A stretch of 64,000 bases of DNA from Prunus persica (GCF_000346465.2 NC_034012.1:16847972-16911971), one strand, 5' to 3'; positions 22,171 to 35,155 are shown, counted from the stretch's first letter. The notes: generated from the sequence alone by a model not told the origin. Numbers and translations: made by a program.

Positions 22171-22931
22171 GAATTACTTCAAACATAATTAGTAAACTAG
22201 CCACTTGGCACATGCTCACGCATGTGGCAATTGGTTTTCTTCTTTATTTTTTATTTTATTTTATTTTTAGAATTAAGAAAAAATAATATGGGTAATTATG
22301 TTCCATAAAAGTATGACCTATTATCTAATTTTATTTTTAATTTTTTTTAATATGAAAAAAAATGAATTTACTATATTATCCTGATTTAATTAATAATTTC
22401 AATTCTAATGTTCGAATTAACCAAGGAAATTTTCCAGTATTTTGAAGTTTCACCATTTTCTGCCTTTTGCTATATTCAGTTACGTTCCATCTCACTTTGA
22501 ATAAAATAAAAACTAATAAACATGTTTTTTTTAATATTTTAGTTATATGAATATAAATTACATTTTCGTCAACAACAAAACCAAAACAAAAAAAAAAAAC
22601 AAGTTGAGAACAATTTTTTAGAACAATTTTTCTAATAACAAGTTGAGATTTCCTAATAAATTTAGCCGACTTTTAGCTACCAAGTTTCGATTCCATTGTT
22701 AAGGGTTTGTTGGTGCATTTATTTATTTATTTGTCAACACATTTATTTATTTAATTTTAACTATACGATCGAGAATCGAAATGAATATATCTACTGTCTT
22801 AAATATTAAAAAAAAAACAAAATTATGAGTTTGCAAACACATAAACATGTCTTAAACGAATATGTCTACTGTCAACTCACCTTTGGCTTCACCAGTGCCC
22901 AAAACAGTGACTTGGTGGTTTGTTTTTTCGT
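21593..22931 (-). pseudogene. Eugenol/isoeugenol synthase-like reductase, copy B (5'-truncated)
   Basis: On the minus strand, exon 5 (21593-21792), exon 4 (21957-22160) and the last ~50 bases of exon 3 (22881-22931, reading GTGEAK at the boundary) match the family. The tail encodes [13 protein letters not shown]. Upstream of 22931 the match ends and unrelated AT-rich DNA follows, so exons 1, 2 and most of 3, including the NADPH-binding loop and catalytic region, are absent. Splice sites of the remaining exons are intact. Intron 3 is about 0.7 kb here but about 0.17 kb in copy C. Confidence 0.85.
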
Positions 22932-23288
22932 GACAATCGTTGTTGGAGAGAGATTACGTCTTCCAGCAAAAAAGTTGGAGAGAGAAAAAATTTCTTTTAT
23001 TTTTATGAGAGAAAAAATAAAATTAATGATTGTCTATTTTAAAAAATTAAAACTACTTGCCATGTAATATTTAATCTCAACCATTGAAAGTGGAGTAATC
23101 TAATGGCCCAAAAATTGTGTCAAAACTAGTGTCAAAAACATAGTGCCACGGATCCGCCCCCATATATATATGTTTATGTTATTTATAATATATAATATTA
23201 TTATAATATACATATATACATGTATATACACATATATGTGATATATATTATGTATGTATATATACGTATATATTATATATATTATAAA
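22932..23288. other. AT-rich spacer
   Basis: Runs of TATA/ATAT text. The solo LTR is inserted in it. No gene is seen. Confidence 0.5.
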
Positions 23289-25557
23289 TTTAAGGACCCG
23301 CCCCGAATTTTCTCAAAATCCGAGACGAACCCTTTGGAATTCCTGACATCACCCCGATGTCAGGCCCACTTACTAAAAACCGAGACTTCCTGCCGAAATT
23401 TCGGCAGAGTCTCCCCTATAATTTGGACATTTCCCAAAATTTCAACCTGCATAAAAACGCATTTAATATCACCAACGGGCAGCATGCACAATATAATCTC
23501 ATGCAAATTCACATAAATGGCCTTCGGTCTTCCAATAATTCTCAACAAACTACCAAACACACTAATAAAACAATTCATGCCTTAAGCAAGGCAAACACTA
23601 AATTCAAATATAAATTATGACTATTAAATTTCAACATGCATCACTTAACCCTTCACATTTCAATATATGAGGTTTTAGCCTCCTAACACAATCACATTTT
23701 CACCTAAATTTCAGGACCAACCACAAGGTCCGAATCAATCTCTCTAAAACAATGTGTCTAACATTTAGTCTGCGGCTGCACCTAATAACCTTAGGCTGCC
23801 TACGTACCCTCCTTGAGGGATCAAGCCACACGTAGTTCTTCCCTAAAATCCAATTCCACACTTGGGCGATACCTTATTTCAGTTCTTTGTATTTTATATA
23901 ATCTCCCCATACGCCGGTACAACCCACGCCACGTATGGGGCCTGTCAACATGCCGGATAACCTACGCCACGTGCGACCATGCCATACTATCATTATATCT
24001 CCTCATACGCCGGTACAACCAACGCCACGTATGGGGTCTGTCTCAACGCCGGATAACCTACGCCACGTGAGACCTGCACATCATATCACATATCTCCCCA
24101 TACGCCGGTACAACCAACGCCACGTATGGGGCCTGTCCCAACGCCGGATAACCTACGCCACGCGGGACCTCAATATCACATCACAAATCTCCCCATACGC
24201 CGGTACAACCAACGCCACGTATGGGGTCTGTCGACACGCCGGATAACCTACGCCACGTGCGACCTCAACAAAATATCACAATAGCTCCCCATACGCCGGT
24301 ACAACCAACGCCACGTATGGGGTCTGTCTCAACACCGGATAACCTACGCCACGTGAGACCTAACTTTCACTTGGTGGTGCTTGTAGTGAATCCAAAGTCC
24401 GAGGAGGTACCTAGAGTAGTGCGTATAGCACTCCAAACTGACATTCTAGACTCTGTTGTACCCTTGTACAACCATATATAATTTATATACTAATTCTAAT
24501 ATTGTGTAACCCTCCACAACAGTCTAGCTCCCGATAATTCCCCCTGGAAGGGTGAGATTACTCCGGGAGACTCACGGTCAACCAAGGGTCAAACTACTCT
24601 AACCCTGGTCAAACGAACCTGCGGAACCCACGACCTCCAATTTCCGATCCGAAGGTCCCTATGGGTTCTACCAGGTACAGGACACTTGTCCTGCCAGTTT
24701 GGTTCAGATCGGACGGTCGGATCGCTCACGATCGCACGATCTGACGGTTAATATAAAATATAAACTTTAAATTATTATTCGGAACATCCGGGGTTCCGAT
24801 TCACGATCCGTGAATTCCTACACGATCCTAGAAATACCTAGATTAACATATATTAAATTTGGGACCGTCCGACGGTCCCAACCTATCGAACCCGGATAAC
24901 GCATAATATGCGATTATCCGTTCGATAGTCAAACGACGTCCGTATTGAGATCCGCGAAATCCTACGCACTCGTGACAACCTAAGGATCTCATCGGAACAC
25001 AGTGATATTTTTCTACAGCGCCCACGCGCCGCCGCACGCGCCGGCAGCGCGTGGGTGCCTAAAGCGATAACGCTTCGCCGGAAAATCTCAAAACCACGGC
25101 TCCAAACTCCTACCCTAGGTATAACACCCTATTTGGAGCCACTTTTGTTCTGGACCTACCCCAAAAAGTGGCCGGAAATGGCCGATCACGGCGACCGAAG
25201 TTTCGGCCGATTTTCAATTCGAAAATCGAGTGATCTAGAGATCGAATCGATCAAAACCCAACCAACAGGCAGCTAGAACAGCTCGAGAGGTTCAAGATCC
25301 ATACATGGGTCGACGGAAATGGTGGCCGGAGGAGGGAGATCGACGGCGTTGAAGTTTGGACGACGTCGGCCGCTTCATCTCCAAATTCCGGCGAATCCGC
25401 GGCGGCTGGCGGCGGGAGGTGGCTGGGGTAGGAAGAGGACGACGGCCCGGTCATTTTGGTACCGGTCCCGTCGTCATTGGTGGCCGGAGGAGAGCACGGC
25501 CGGCCAAAACGTGGCCGGCGGTCGCGCGCGAGGGAGAGGAGAGAGAGAGACCCGCGG

Positions 25558-25599
<42 letters not shown>

Positions 25600-25845
25600 T
25601 CTGAGTTTTTATAAAAAATTCTATTTAGAAATATTTACGATTGTGCCACTGGGTTTCTTTTGACCATATCTCTCTCGTTACAACTCCGATTCGAGCCCAC
25701 TACGTGTCTATGAACTCGTCTCAGTACGACCTATCCAAAAATACAAGTCGCGGTCCCAAACTCTCTCCGGTTAAAAATATGACTAAAATACCCTTAAATA
25801 ATTAAATAATTAAATGAGGGTTAAATTTGGGGTCGGGGTGTTACA
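23289..25845 (-). mobile_element. Solo LTR of a retrotransposon, minus orientation
   Basis: On the minus strand it starts TGTAACACCCCGACCCC at 25845 and ends near 23289 in a CGGGTCCTTAAA-type terminus (expected ...TACA, one base changed). A perfect 5-base target duplication ATAAA flanks it (23284-23288, 25846-25850). It is 2557 bases long, with no primer-binding site or polyprotein inside and no partner LTR nearby. That is what is left after recombination between two LTRs. It contains a 95-base tandem array and a GA microsatellite (about 25557-25596). Open frames in it are by-products of the repeats. Confidence 0.85.
23905..24362. repeat. Five tandem ~95-base units inside the solo LTR
   Basis: CCCCATACGCCGGTACAACC-like text starts units at 23905, 24001, 24096, 24191 and 24287. 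Each unit also holds ACGCCACGTATGGGG, followed by GCCGGATAACCTACGCCACG. Within a unit CCCCATACG and CGTATGGGG are inverted, giving hairpin potential. Confidence 0.9.
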
Positions 25846-25850
25846 ATAAA

Positions 25851-26273
25851 ATACATATATACATATATATATAGATATTTTTGAAAAAATAAAAAAATCT
25901 AGTCCTAGTCCAAGCATACACCAAACGTAGGATAAGTGTTATCCAACTTAGACTAAGCCAAGCCAAGCCAAGACAGTCCCTAAGCATAGTCCATGCCAAG
26001 AAAGCCTTGTGTAACAAACGAGCCCATATAATGTTGATCCTAGCCACTAGTGCAAATGTCTCTTGATAATCAATACCCTAAGTCTAAGTAAAACATTTGG
26101 CCACAAGTCTAGCTTTATACCTATCAATAGAATCATCAGGTTTATGCTTAATAGTATGAAGCCATCTATAACCAACTGGTTTATTCCCTTCTAGCAACAG
26201 CACTGACTCCCATGTTTGATTTTTCTCAAGAGTTTGCATCTCTTCTGTCGTAGCACTAGTCCATTTAAAATAA
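25851..26273 (-). pseudogene. Copia-type reverse transcriptase fragment
   Basis: The minus strand from about 26262 to 26036 reads EEMQTLEKNQTWE, NKPVGYRWLHTIKHKPD and DRYKARLVAKCFT, followed by GIDYQETFALVARIN. This is the N-terminal part of the Ty1/Copia reverse transcriptase (RVT_2 type). Stop codons replace the expected glutamine and a following residue after KCFT. The rest of the polyprotein is absent. Low-complexity AT-rich DNA fills 25851-25900. Confidence 0.8.
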
Positions 26274-28792
26274 CACTACTAGAAAAATAGAAATAGAAGA
26301 CGGGAATCCACCGTCGTCTAGAAGGATTTCAAACCGTCGTGAAATCGACTGCCATCTTTTGATACATAAAACAACGACGGCAAATAACCGACGTCATTAT
26401 GACATTCTACGTCATAAAATAACAAAAAACTGACGTATAATTGATATATAAATAGCATAAAGGAAAACTTTGACAAAATTACACGACGGTTTCAGGAAAA
26501 CAAAGACGTCTAAACAATGTTAGATGTCAAGAAATACATAAAATCCGACGTAAAAAAGCTTATCCACGTCCACAATTGAAGGAATACCGCCGTGTATAAC
26601 GTAGAAACCGTCGTGGTTAATATATACTATGTTTACATATATAAAAACTGTTGTCTAAAATATACAAAAAATAATAAAAAAAGAAAACTTCAACGAACTT
26701 AGATGATGTGTACATAAAAGAAGAGACGTCTAAAGCATATTACATGTCAAATATTTTAAAACACTGACGTCTGAATGATTTAACATGGCACACCTTTATT
26801 GAAAACCGACGTAGAAATTCCTAACCACAATTCCCTATTTATCCGTGGACGTTAAAAACTGTTTTGACGGCGTGAACATGGAAAGAAACATTGTGGATTA
26901 TCGCTTGAACATCTGTTAATGTAAAATAGCAGTCGTGGTTAAGTCCTTTACTACGTCTCGAACGTATAATTTGTCGACGTTAATGATCACTTACCACGTC
27001 AGTATTTTTATAAGCATTGACATGGTTGACATTTTAGAAGTCACTTATGTACACCTATTTGACGTGTGTATTTTTTGAAACGTCATTTTTTTAATCCTAA
27101 CCGACGTGCAAAATGGCTGTCACGACAGTTAATGGAACTAAGTTGCCTTTATTTCTCGCTTTAGACGATGGATTTATTAATAAGTGGAAGTGATGTTTCC
27201 TAAAATTCATCGGTTGGAGCACTATCCCATCGTGTTAATTTAAAATCCACGTCGTCATTTTTTTCGTGACAGTCGTTGTTGGTAATATCGTTTCGCTGTT
27301 TAATTTTAATTTATAGAAGTGTTTTCTTTTTCAAACTAGGTTTTTATTTCTTTACGATCTTTTGCATTGTAATTCCATGTCATTTGTAGATATACGACGT
27401 TGGTTATGTTTGAGAAGTCTGTTTTTGCCCTTTTTTTAACTGGACCGTCGTATTTTACACCTTTAACCCAGTATTTTAAGTTTTTGATTTCTCGTGCCCA
27501 AAGCCTGCATAATGAAAATGTGATCAGAATTAAAATGATATACAAAGCTATTAATTAATGTCATACAATTAACTACATAACTAACGTCATATATTACAAT
27601 AATTAATAATCTATATATCTTCACACCCATCTCTTATATTTTCACTCCCAAAGTCACCCACTAGGTCATCAAATGTGTCAACATTTGGTATCCCTCTAGT
27701 AAATGACTCACACTCAATTCTAATATCACCTAGCACATCATCACCAATAACATCATTATATTCTCTATTAGGCATTGATAACACTACCGACCAACCACGA
27801 TGCATTGGGTAGTCAACATAAAATACTTGTTTGACTTGAGAAGCCATAACAAATTGGTCATTCCTATGTTCAATTTTACTCAGATCTACAAGGGTAAATC
27901 CAAGTTCGTCGACTACAAGGCCCGAAGTGTTATCTATCCAATCACACATCAAGACTGGGATTCTAAACTTTTGGTATTCAAGGTCCTAAATTTCTTGAAT
28001 AACACCGTAAAAACCCTTGGCACTAACAACTTGCATAGTATGTGCAAGTAAATAAACTTCACTATTTTGGACAGTTCGCACATCACCTTGTGCCTTGGTG
28101 TTAAATTTAACACCATTAATAAGATAGCTCCTATATGATGGCACTGCCATCCTTGGACCAGCTGCTACCTCAAATTTTCTGATACGCCATTATTTTCTTC
28201 CCCATTAAGTTCACTTTGAACCTACAAATTAATCATATATCTTAATTCAATCTAACATATAGAAAGAAAGAAAATTAAAAGTTCAAAATGTCATTCAACA
28301 TATACCTTAAAGTGTAGTTATTAAATGAAAGTGCTATTGTGTTTATCTTGCAGCCAATTTGTTCTCTTTCTAAATTTTGGATCAGTGGTCTTGATGTAGA
28401 TCATATGTTCCCTACATTGACACGAAAAAATCAAGCATTACGATCCCTTATATATAAGATAGACATAAGGAAAAATAATATTTAAAATGGCTACATATGA
28501 AAAATAAAATTCATACATACTCGATATAAGGTAGGACTTCCTCCGTATTCTCCAAGACATATAGATGTGCCTGGTTCAACAAGTCCCGATCAACTAAGCT
28601 CACTGTGCAATCTAATAATGGCTTTAAAAGTCCCATCTTCTGGCTTGATGGCACTCCAACTATACTAACATCAGATAAATGCTCAGTGCAAAACTCTATA
28701 GCTCCTTCAGCTATATACGGCTCAACAATGCAACCTTCGAGACGACTACGTTTCTGAATATACCCCTTTAGCACGTTCATATATCTTTCAAA
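26274..28792 (-). mobile_element. CACTA element fragment, minus orientation, 5'-truncated
   Basis: Terminus CACTACTAGAAAAATAG lies at 26274 and is followed by about 1 kb of CGACGG/ACGTCG subterminal motifs (26280-27450). The transposase tail (27611-28190) and a middle segment (28507-28792) follow on the minus strand. Similarity stops near 28792 in TTTCAAAGAAAATATATATGG-like text, so most of the element is missing. The terminal sequence matches the orphan end at 44934. Confidence 0.8.
27611..28792 (-). pseudogene. TNP2-like CACTA transposase fragment (C-terminal part)
   Basis: The minus-strand segment 28780-28511 encodes MNVLKGYIQKRSRLEGCIVE and ENTEEVLPYIEYV. A further exon at 28190-27611 encodes the DUF4216-like tail with WIDNTSGLVVDELGFTL. 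It matches the homologous plus-strand segments at 42260-43475. An intron-like gap separates the two blocks. The N-terminal two thirds, with the catalytic region, are missing. Confidence 0.75.
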
Positions 28793-29550
28793 GAAAATAT
28801 ATATGGGGAGGTGGTGGGTTGGTTGGGTGTTGAGAGGACGAGAGGGAGGTAGGTAACGAGGATAGGAAGAGGGAAATTGTTTATTATTTATTGTAAATTA
28901 ATATTTTTAAAGAAAATATTTTTATGCACATATGGCGCTTATGTGGCATACATTTTAGCAAAACAGTGGGTTCCTTTTATGACTCATCAACGCTTTTAAG
29001 GGATATGTTTTATAGTTTATATTAATTTTTAATTTCTATTCCATGTTGAGTATTTTGTTATTGTTTTTAATGCTTTGAATATATGGCCAATATTCAATTG
29101 ATTTGATAATCCAGACGGACACAGAGATGAGATGTATGGTGATTGTCTTATAATAAATCCCATGTTTTGAATGAGTGGCCGAGAGGGACTAACATGATTC
29201 ATGCAGTTTTCTTGCAAGTTTTCGCATGGGTTCTTGATTTTTTAAACCAGTTGCTTGATAGAGAATGAGTTGTTGATTGAGCATACCAGTTGCTTGATAG
29301 AGAATGAGTTGTTGATTGAGCATACTTTTAGTTAGCCCGAGAGGCGATAACCAACTGTCAATATATGTAGTAATTAGGGTTAATTAGCAATAAGAATTAG
29401 GCGGAATTGATTCTGGTGAAATCGGATGCTCTTGTGCCTTATAAACTTGATTCTCAACCGCTACTTAAATTGTTTTTTTTTAAAAATAATTGTTTGAATT
29501 TAATAAATGGATCAAACATTTTTTTCTTTTGGAGGACCTTTCCCTATTAG
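28793..29550. other. AT-rich spacer with a 39-base tandem duplication
   Basis: No gene is seen. At 29247-29324 a 39-base unit (CCAGTTGCTTGATAGAG then AATGAGTTGTTGATTGAGCA) is present twice in tandem without visible differences. Confidence 0.6.
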
Positions 29551-29559
29551 GATGAACAA

Positions 29560-29665
29560 TAGCATACTAAACTCATATACACAACACGGATTCTAGGACT
29601 CGAACCCAGGACCTTTCCTGGGGGGAGCATTTGTTCCAAACCACTACACTAGTGAGTCCTTTGCA
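29560..29665 (-). repeat. SINE-like tRNA-derived repeat
   Basis: On the minus strand TAGTGTAGTGG is followed by GGTTCGAGTCC at the spacing of tRNA A and B boxes. The plus-strand text after it (29665-29760) is nearly repeated at 61883-62009. Confidence 0.4.
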
Positions 29666-30104
29666 TTGATCGTTTTCTTAAGCAATCATGCAAATAGATT
29701 GCATGGTTAATCATAATTGGTAATTAATAGGACAATACGGTCTCTGTGGAAATGATAATCTACTTATTTCTATATTACTTGTGTGAATTATGCACTTGCA
29801 ATTATTTCATAACATCATGTCATCCTTTTTAATGGGTGTTTTTTACAAACTATTACTGAGGTAAAGTAAGACGCAAAAGTCAATGTGGCAACGTGATTCA
29901 CTTTGACTTTCAAGGGCACTAGACCAATTATGATTTTTATTTTCATTCACACTTTTCTCAGTTAGGATATAGATTGTTAGGTCACTAATACGATTGTCAA
30001 GATCTTTGAAGCAACACTACGGAAATCAGCTAATCAAGGTAAATCATGCATACATCATCATTTACATAATCTAGAATATTGATTTAGTCATATTTATTGT
30101 CAAG

Positions 30105-30190
30105 TTGAAGGGGCTTATATAGCTTAAGTAGTTAAGAATAGTTACCATTGCATATGAGATCTTAGGTTCAATTCCCGACACCCCAATATC
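30105..30190 (+). repeat. SINE-like tRNA-derived repeat
   Basis: TAGCTTAAGTAGTTAAG then CTTAGGTTCAATTCCCGAC: an A-box-like and a B-box-like segment about 40 bases apart. It is surrounded by AT-rich DNA without genes (29666-30860). Confidence 0.35.
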
Positions 30191-30865
30191 GCTTCTATAA
30201 AACAAAATATTCATTCCCTAGAGTCAAGAAAATAGTCATTTAAGATCCGAAGTCTTAATATAATGAAATAAAACTAGCAAAACTAACTCAACTGCTCCAT
30301 GAGAATTCCAATAATCACTTAAAGGATGTTAGAGACTTCGGTTAGTTCATTGTGTTGGTGGTGGCTTTTAGTCTTGGAAAAATTATTCGTCGATTTGGCA
30401 CATCCTATTAGTCATCTCATCGCACCCAAGACTTCGTTGCACGTGCTTACTATATATGACCGACCAAAGTTAGTGGCTATATGACCAGGCTTTGGTGGTG
30501 ACCTTTTCACTCGTATAAAATTGGTACGTCATTATAATGCAGGAAATAATGTGCAAGCCATAATGAATTTCAACTACATAGTGCTGTACTGGTTCATCAC
30601 TAAGTGCTCTATAGTTCAAGATCAGTGACATTTTGGTCATGTAGCTGTGATTGACCCACCAAATGCCACTCCGGCATCACTCCGGCATCTATGTAAGCAC
30701 AAAATTGACCCACCAAATGCCACATGAAAAAAAGAAATTATTAGACAGACGAATAAATTAATGGTATATCAACTTGTAACTTTACAGTGTTTTTTAAAAA
30801 AATTAAAAGATAGAGACCGCAAACTGCAGGGGATCTTGGTCATTTAACCTCTACATGTTGGAAAT

Positions 30866-30953
30866 CAGATGAAAGATGTGAACCAAGGAGGAGGAATGAC
30901 ACATGTAGCGGATTTGTTCTATTCTCATTGTTTTCTCCTCACCTTTCCTCTCA

Positions 30954-30986
<33 letters not shown>

Positions 30987-33839
30987 AATCTTTATCTTAA
31001 CTCTAAAACAAATTCATGATTATTCATAGATCTTACAAACTGTCAAGATGAGAAAGAGAGCAGCTGTGCCGAAATGCACAAGCAACTAGAGCCATCATTT
31101 TCAAACTGTAATTGGATAACGTTGTCTCAAATGTGACATATTTTAATGTTTGAATTTTATTAGGGTTTTGTGAGGTAGAGGTTGGGTTTGGGTTTGTGTT
31201 TGGAAGGAATCTTTGAGTTCATGGAAACGAGATGCACGAGACATATGGGAGACAAAACTTGACACAAGACTTTGCACTCAACTTCTCAATAGTCAAAACC
31301 AAAGGACGTACAATTCCAAATTCATGTTCGAGGAATCTTTCTCACCTGAAAAAGAACACATAGGACTAAACTTTGTAAGCCCAAATATCGTACATTTTTG
31401 TCATGCATCTCACATGTCATGGATGGATGCATATTGCCACATGTCATAATTTCATCCATTAATTTGACCAAGTATAATGTTTTCGATTAGGTATAAATAT
31501 TTATTTGGAATATTTTCTTTAATTAGGTACTAAGATTTAGGTTACAATTGTTCATTTTTCACCACACATTTTTAAGTTAAAGAAAATAGCCATAGTTAAG
31601 TCTTATTATTTAATGTTTTTATGCAGAGAAAAAAAAAAAATAATTTGGCATATTACGTAGGGTAAACTACCGAATACCCCCTTGAACTATCACGCTAGTT
31701 GAAATCTACACCCTGAATTAATTTTTCAGCCAATTTAGCCTTTGTACTAAATTTTATCTCCAATTTACCCCTCACCATTAATTTTTGACAGTTTCTGTCC
31801 AAATCTCTGTTAAAAAGACCACGTGAATGGCACATATCAACCCTGCAACCCAGATTACCCAGCTCCTCTCTGCAAACCCTCTCTCTTCCTCCTCGGCCTC
31901 TTCTTCTCTCTCTCTGTGTACCCTCAGCAGTAGTCATCATCATCAGTACATGATATTCAGCAGCAGCCACCATCGCCAAAGAAGAAGAGAAACCCTCCGG
32001 GCAACCCAGGTTTCTCATCAAATCAAAATTAATTAACCAGCATTAATTCACACATATATGATTAATATCAGTTTTACTCTTTTTCTTTTTTTATGTTTTT
32101 GGAATTTTGATACTTGAGCAGCCCAGATGCTGAAGTAATAGCCTTGTCTCTCAAATCACATGGCAACAAATAGATTTCTACGTGAGATCTGCAACAAAGT
32201 GTTTCAGAAAGAACAAAACCTTCAGCACCTTCAGCTTCATATAAGAGGGCACAATTTACAAAGGAAGCTAAAACAAAGAACAAACAAGGAGGTGAGGAAG
32301 AAGGTATATCTGTGCCCATAACCAACACCTTTGAAATCCATATTACCCTCCCCCTCCAAAACCCATATTACCCAGCCCCCAATTTGGATTTTCCGGCGAT
32401 TGATTTTAACCTCTTCTCTCTTCGATTGATTTCTCTCATTCGAGCTCTTTGGCGAAGCAGAGAAAAAAAAAAAATTGCTGGTCTCCAGTAGCTTGTTGGA
32501 ATTGTGTTCAAAGCAAAAATGCCATTTGGGTTCGAGACTAGCAGAGATACAAAATAAGGAGGTTAAAAAAAATCAATTTTTATTTTAACAGTGAATCATG
32601 TGCCTGACATGTGACTTTTTTAACAGAGAATTAGATGGAAATTGCCAAAAACTAACGGTGGGGGGTAAATAGGCTATAAAATTTAGTAGGAAGGCTAAAT
32701 TGGCTGAAAAATTAATTCATGGTGTAAATTTCAACTAGCGTGATAGTTCAGGGAGTGTATTCAGCACTTTACCCTATTACTTAGCAGATTTATTATTTAA
32801 TTGTTTTTATGGAGAAAAACAATTCTTTAAGGAAGGTAAACTACTTTTTGGATTTCTTGAGTTTTAAATAAATTATAAATATTTACTTTGATTAGAGACT
32901 TCATCATACCCAATGGGATCGGTCCACCATATATCCCACTGTAACAAGGCCTTAACTTGCAGACCAATGGTCTTAGGTTCAAATCTCAATGACACCTTGA
33001 TATTGTTTGTGTATGAAACCCCCTCCCATATGTAGTTTTTAAAAATAAAAAATAAAAAATATATTGTGGTTTGCATTGTGGATAGTAACATATGAATTCT
33101 GAAGCAACATCATCTAATGGCCCTGGCATTTTCAAATAACATATATATAACTACCACATTATGATATTGCACGTAGATAGTGGCCAACATTCACAAATAC
33201 AAACAAGAAAGTATAAAATAGTAATAAGGATAGTAGTTTTCCATTTTATCCAAAAAGAAACCAGTCATTCAAATGCTGCTAATTTTGGCTTGGGAGGATC
33301 CACCAGGCAAATGTCGAGGAAGCTATCAATGGAAGTGTACTTGTAATCAGGATATAACTCGGAGGCCTCTAGGTCATTTTCTGTTAGTTCAAAACTCATT
33401 TGATCTCCTTTAATGAATATGTTGTGCAGAATTGACACCGCTATGTTGTCCGGGGAAGGGAGGGCTGCAAGAAAGAATGGCACACAAAAAAAATATCACT
33501 ACCACATTATCATATTGCTTGCTTCCATTTCCATGTCCAAAGACACAATGAGAGAGAATTGTTTGGTATCAAATCCTTTCGTTCGATATAACTTCTGAAC
33601 ACGAAAAAAAAAAAGATTAATTGCTTACTCTCAGAGAGCTTGAGTATTTCTTCTTCTGAGACATAGCTCCTTGTAAGAGTGCATCCTGTCTTCTTCTCCC
33701 AAGAAGAAATCAAATCCAACTGGGACACAATGTTTCCTTGTGGCCTGTAAACGATGACACGGTTGGCAACCCTTGGATCTGTTGCTGCTTTTATTGTGTA
33801 GGTAGCAACATCTTCCTCATAGTTCAACACGGCTAGACA
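30866..33839. repeat. Segmental duplication, copy C (partner 20510-22170)
   Basis: Matches copy B from about 31082 onward, with a short similar stretch at 30866. It differs by the MULE at 31660-32774 and by further insertions near 30890-31080. A 32-base (AAC)n microsatellite lies at 30955-30986. The last 676 bases (33164-33839) appear identical to copy B. Confidence 0.85.
31660..32774. mobile_element. Non-autonomous MULE, copy 2
   Basis: It begins GGGTAAACTACCGAATAC and ends in the complement of GGGTAAAGTGCTGAATAC, with inverted arms of about 170 bases. The 9-base target duplication TATTACGTA/TATTACTTA (31651-31659, 32775-32783) has one difference. The paralogous copy B has the empty site near 21100. 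Same family as 13468-14656. Open frames inside (31695-32328) have no recognised family. Confidence 0.9.
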
Positions 33840-35155
33840 GCAGAATTAATAAATATACTCAGTTATGTTCCATCTCACTTTGAATAACTATACGGCTAGA
33901 CACCAGCATTTATTTATTTAATTTTAACCATAAGAGAATCAAAACAAATATGTCTGCTGTCTGAAATATTAAAAAAAACAAAATTATGAGCAAACTCAAC
34001 TCACCTTTGGCTTCACCAGTGCCAAAAACAGTGACTTGGTGGTTTGTTTTTTCACGAGGATGGAGCAAATAATCAACAAAATATGCACCAAATGAGTTTG
34101 CAGACACAAAAGTATATGGAATTCCTGCTGCTTCAATTGACCTGATCTTCCTTTTGTTATCAAGTATAGCCTCGAAAGGCGGCAACCCAATTACTCTGTC
34201 AACTTCATTTCCAAATTCTGACGGAATAAATCTCTGATTTTACAATTACATCGGTTAGATAGACATGTATGTATACATATATAGCTGTAGAAAGGTCCCC
34301 ACTATTTAGGGATACCTAGTGGGATCTACTGCAAATTCTACTTGAATTATCAAAATCATCTATGTTTTAAGTCTTCATTCAAAGTGAAGAAAGTTGAGGT
34401 TCCACCCCAAAATCAATTGGCAATGGGGGAAGTAGCCCAACTCTTTATAAGCTCTTGTTAGATTTCTCAACTTACCAATGTAGGACTCTTTACCTTCACA
34501 TTCTCGCACAAAGATCGTGCTTGACAAAGTGGTAGTTGTCGTGATGAATAAATCGAAGAACACGGCATTAAAAAAAATGCCAAAATGACAACCATTTAAT
34601 TAAATGGTTAAATGATTTTGAATTTCAGTGATTTTGGATGGACCCCATAAGGGTGTTCGTGAAGTTCTTGGTAAAAACCAAGAAGGGAAGATTGACCTTT
34701 ATATTTCCAGCATCTTTAATGGCTTTGATTAGTTTCAGCTGTTCAAGATGTTGAGGGACAGCCACCGTGGATATTACAACGTCAACTTGCTCGACTGCTT
34801 TGACTAGCTTTTCATGATCGTCCAGTTCACCCTGTTACGTCATGAAGTTTTCATATCTTGATGAACTATGAGGAATTTGCAGCATAAATACATACATATG
34901 TATATTTGTATAGTCATGCATTAAATATGAACAAAAGTTGACTGCAGTTTGGCTAAGAAATGAAGGAATTTTAATTTACTTGGAAGATGGTGGCTCCCAT
35001 GGCTTCAAATTCTTTGTGCAGAAGAAGCTTGGAAGAATCGGTTTTGGGTTTGATTGGTCGCACATAGGCATAGGTTGGATGTCCCAAAGAGACGCTTGCC
35101 TTCAACATGTATTTGCTCCGATTATGAGTATCTTGCTCTTTTCACAAGCCATCAT
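33265..35155 (-). pseudogene. Eugenol/isoeugenol synthase-like reductase, copy C (16-base deletion)
   Basis: Five exons at the same relative positions as copy A: 34980-35155, 34697-34831, 34005-34233, 33629-33832 and 33265-33464, all with GT-AG borders. Exons 2, 3 and 4 have the same lengths as in copy A (135, 229, 204). Exon 1 is 176 instead of 192 bases. The missing 16 bases, near 35111-35117, remove the second half of the G-x-x-G-x-x-G loop (after K-I-L-I-I-G-A) and shift the frame. Elsewhere the residues look functional: the expected catalytic Lys is present (D-N-K-R-K-I-R) and the tail is [13 protein letters not shown]. It is therefore a recently inactivated gene, unless the deletion is a sequencing error. 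Confidence 0.85.

Noticed and set aside
23813..24481. Overlapping frames with repeated RHVWGLS / DNLRHVRP text as a repeat protein
   Set aside because: They are translations of the 95-base tandem array in a solo LTR; the frame changes between units and no start or splice context supports a gene.
25319..25663. Basic protein rich in Arg and Gly
   Set aside because: It is GC-rich LTR DNA running into a GA microsatellite, with no family motif.
29560..29665. Functional tRNA gene
   Set aside because: A- and B-box-like text is present, but no cloverleaf with acceptor and anticodon stems can be drawn; a SINE remnant fits better.
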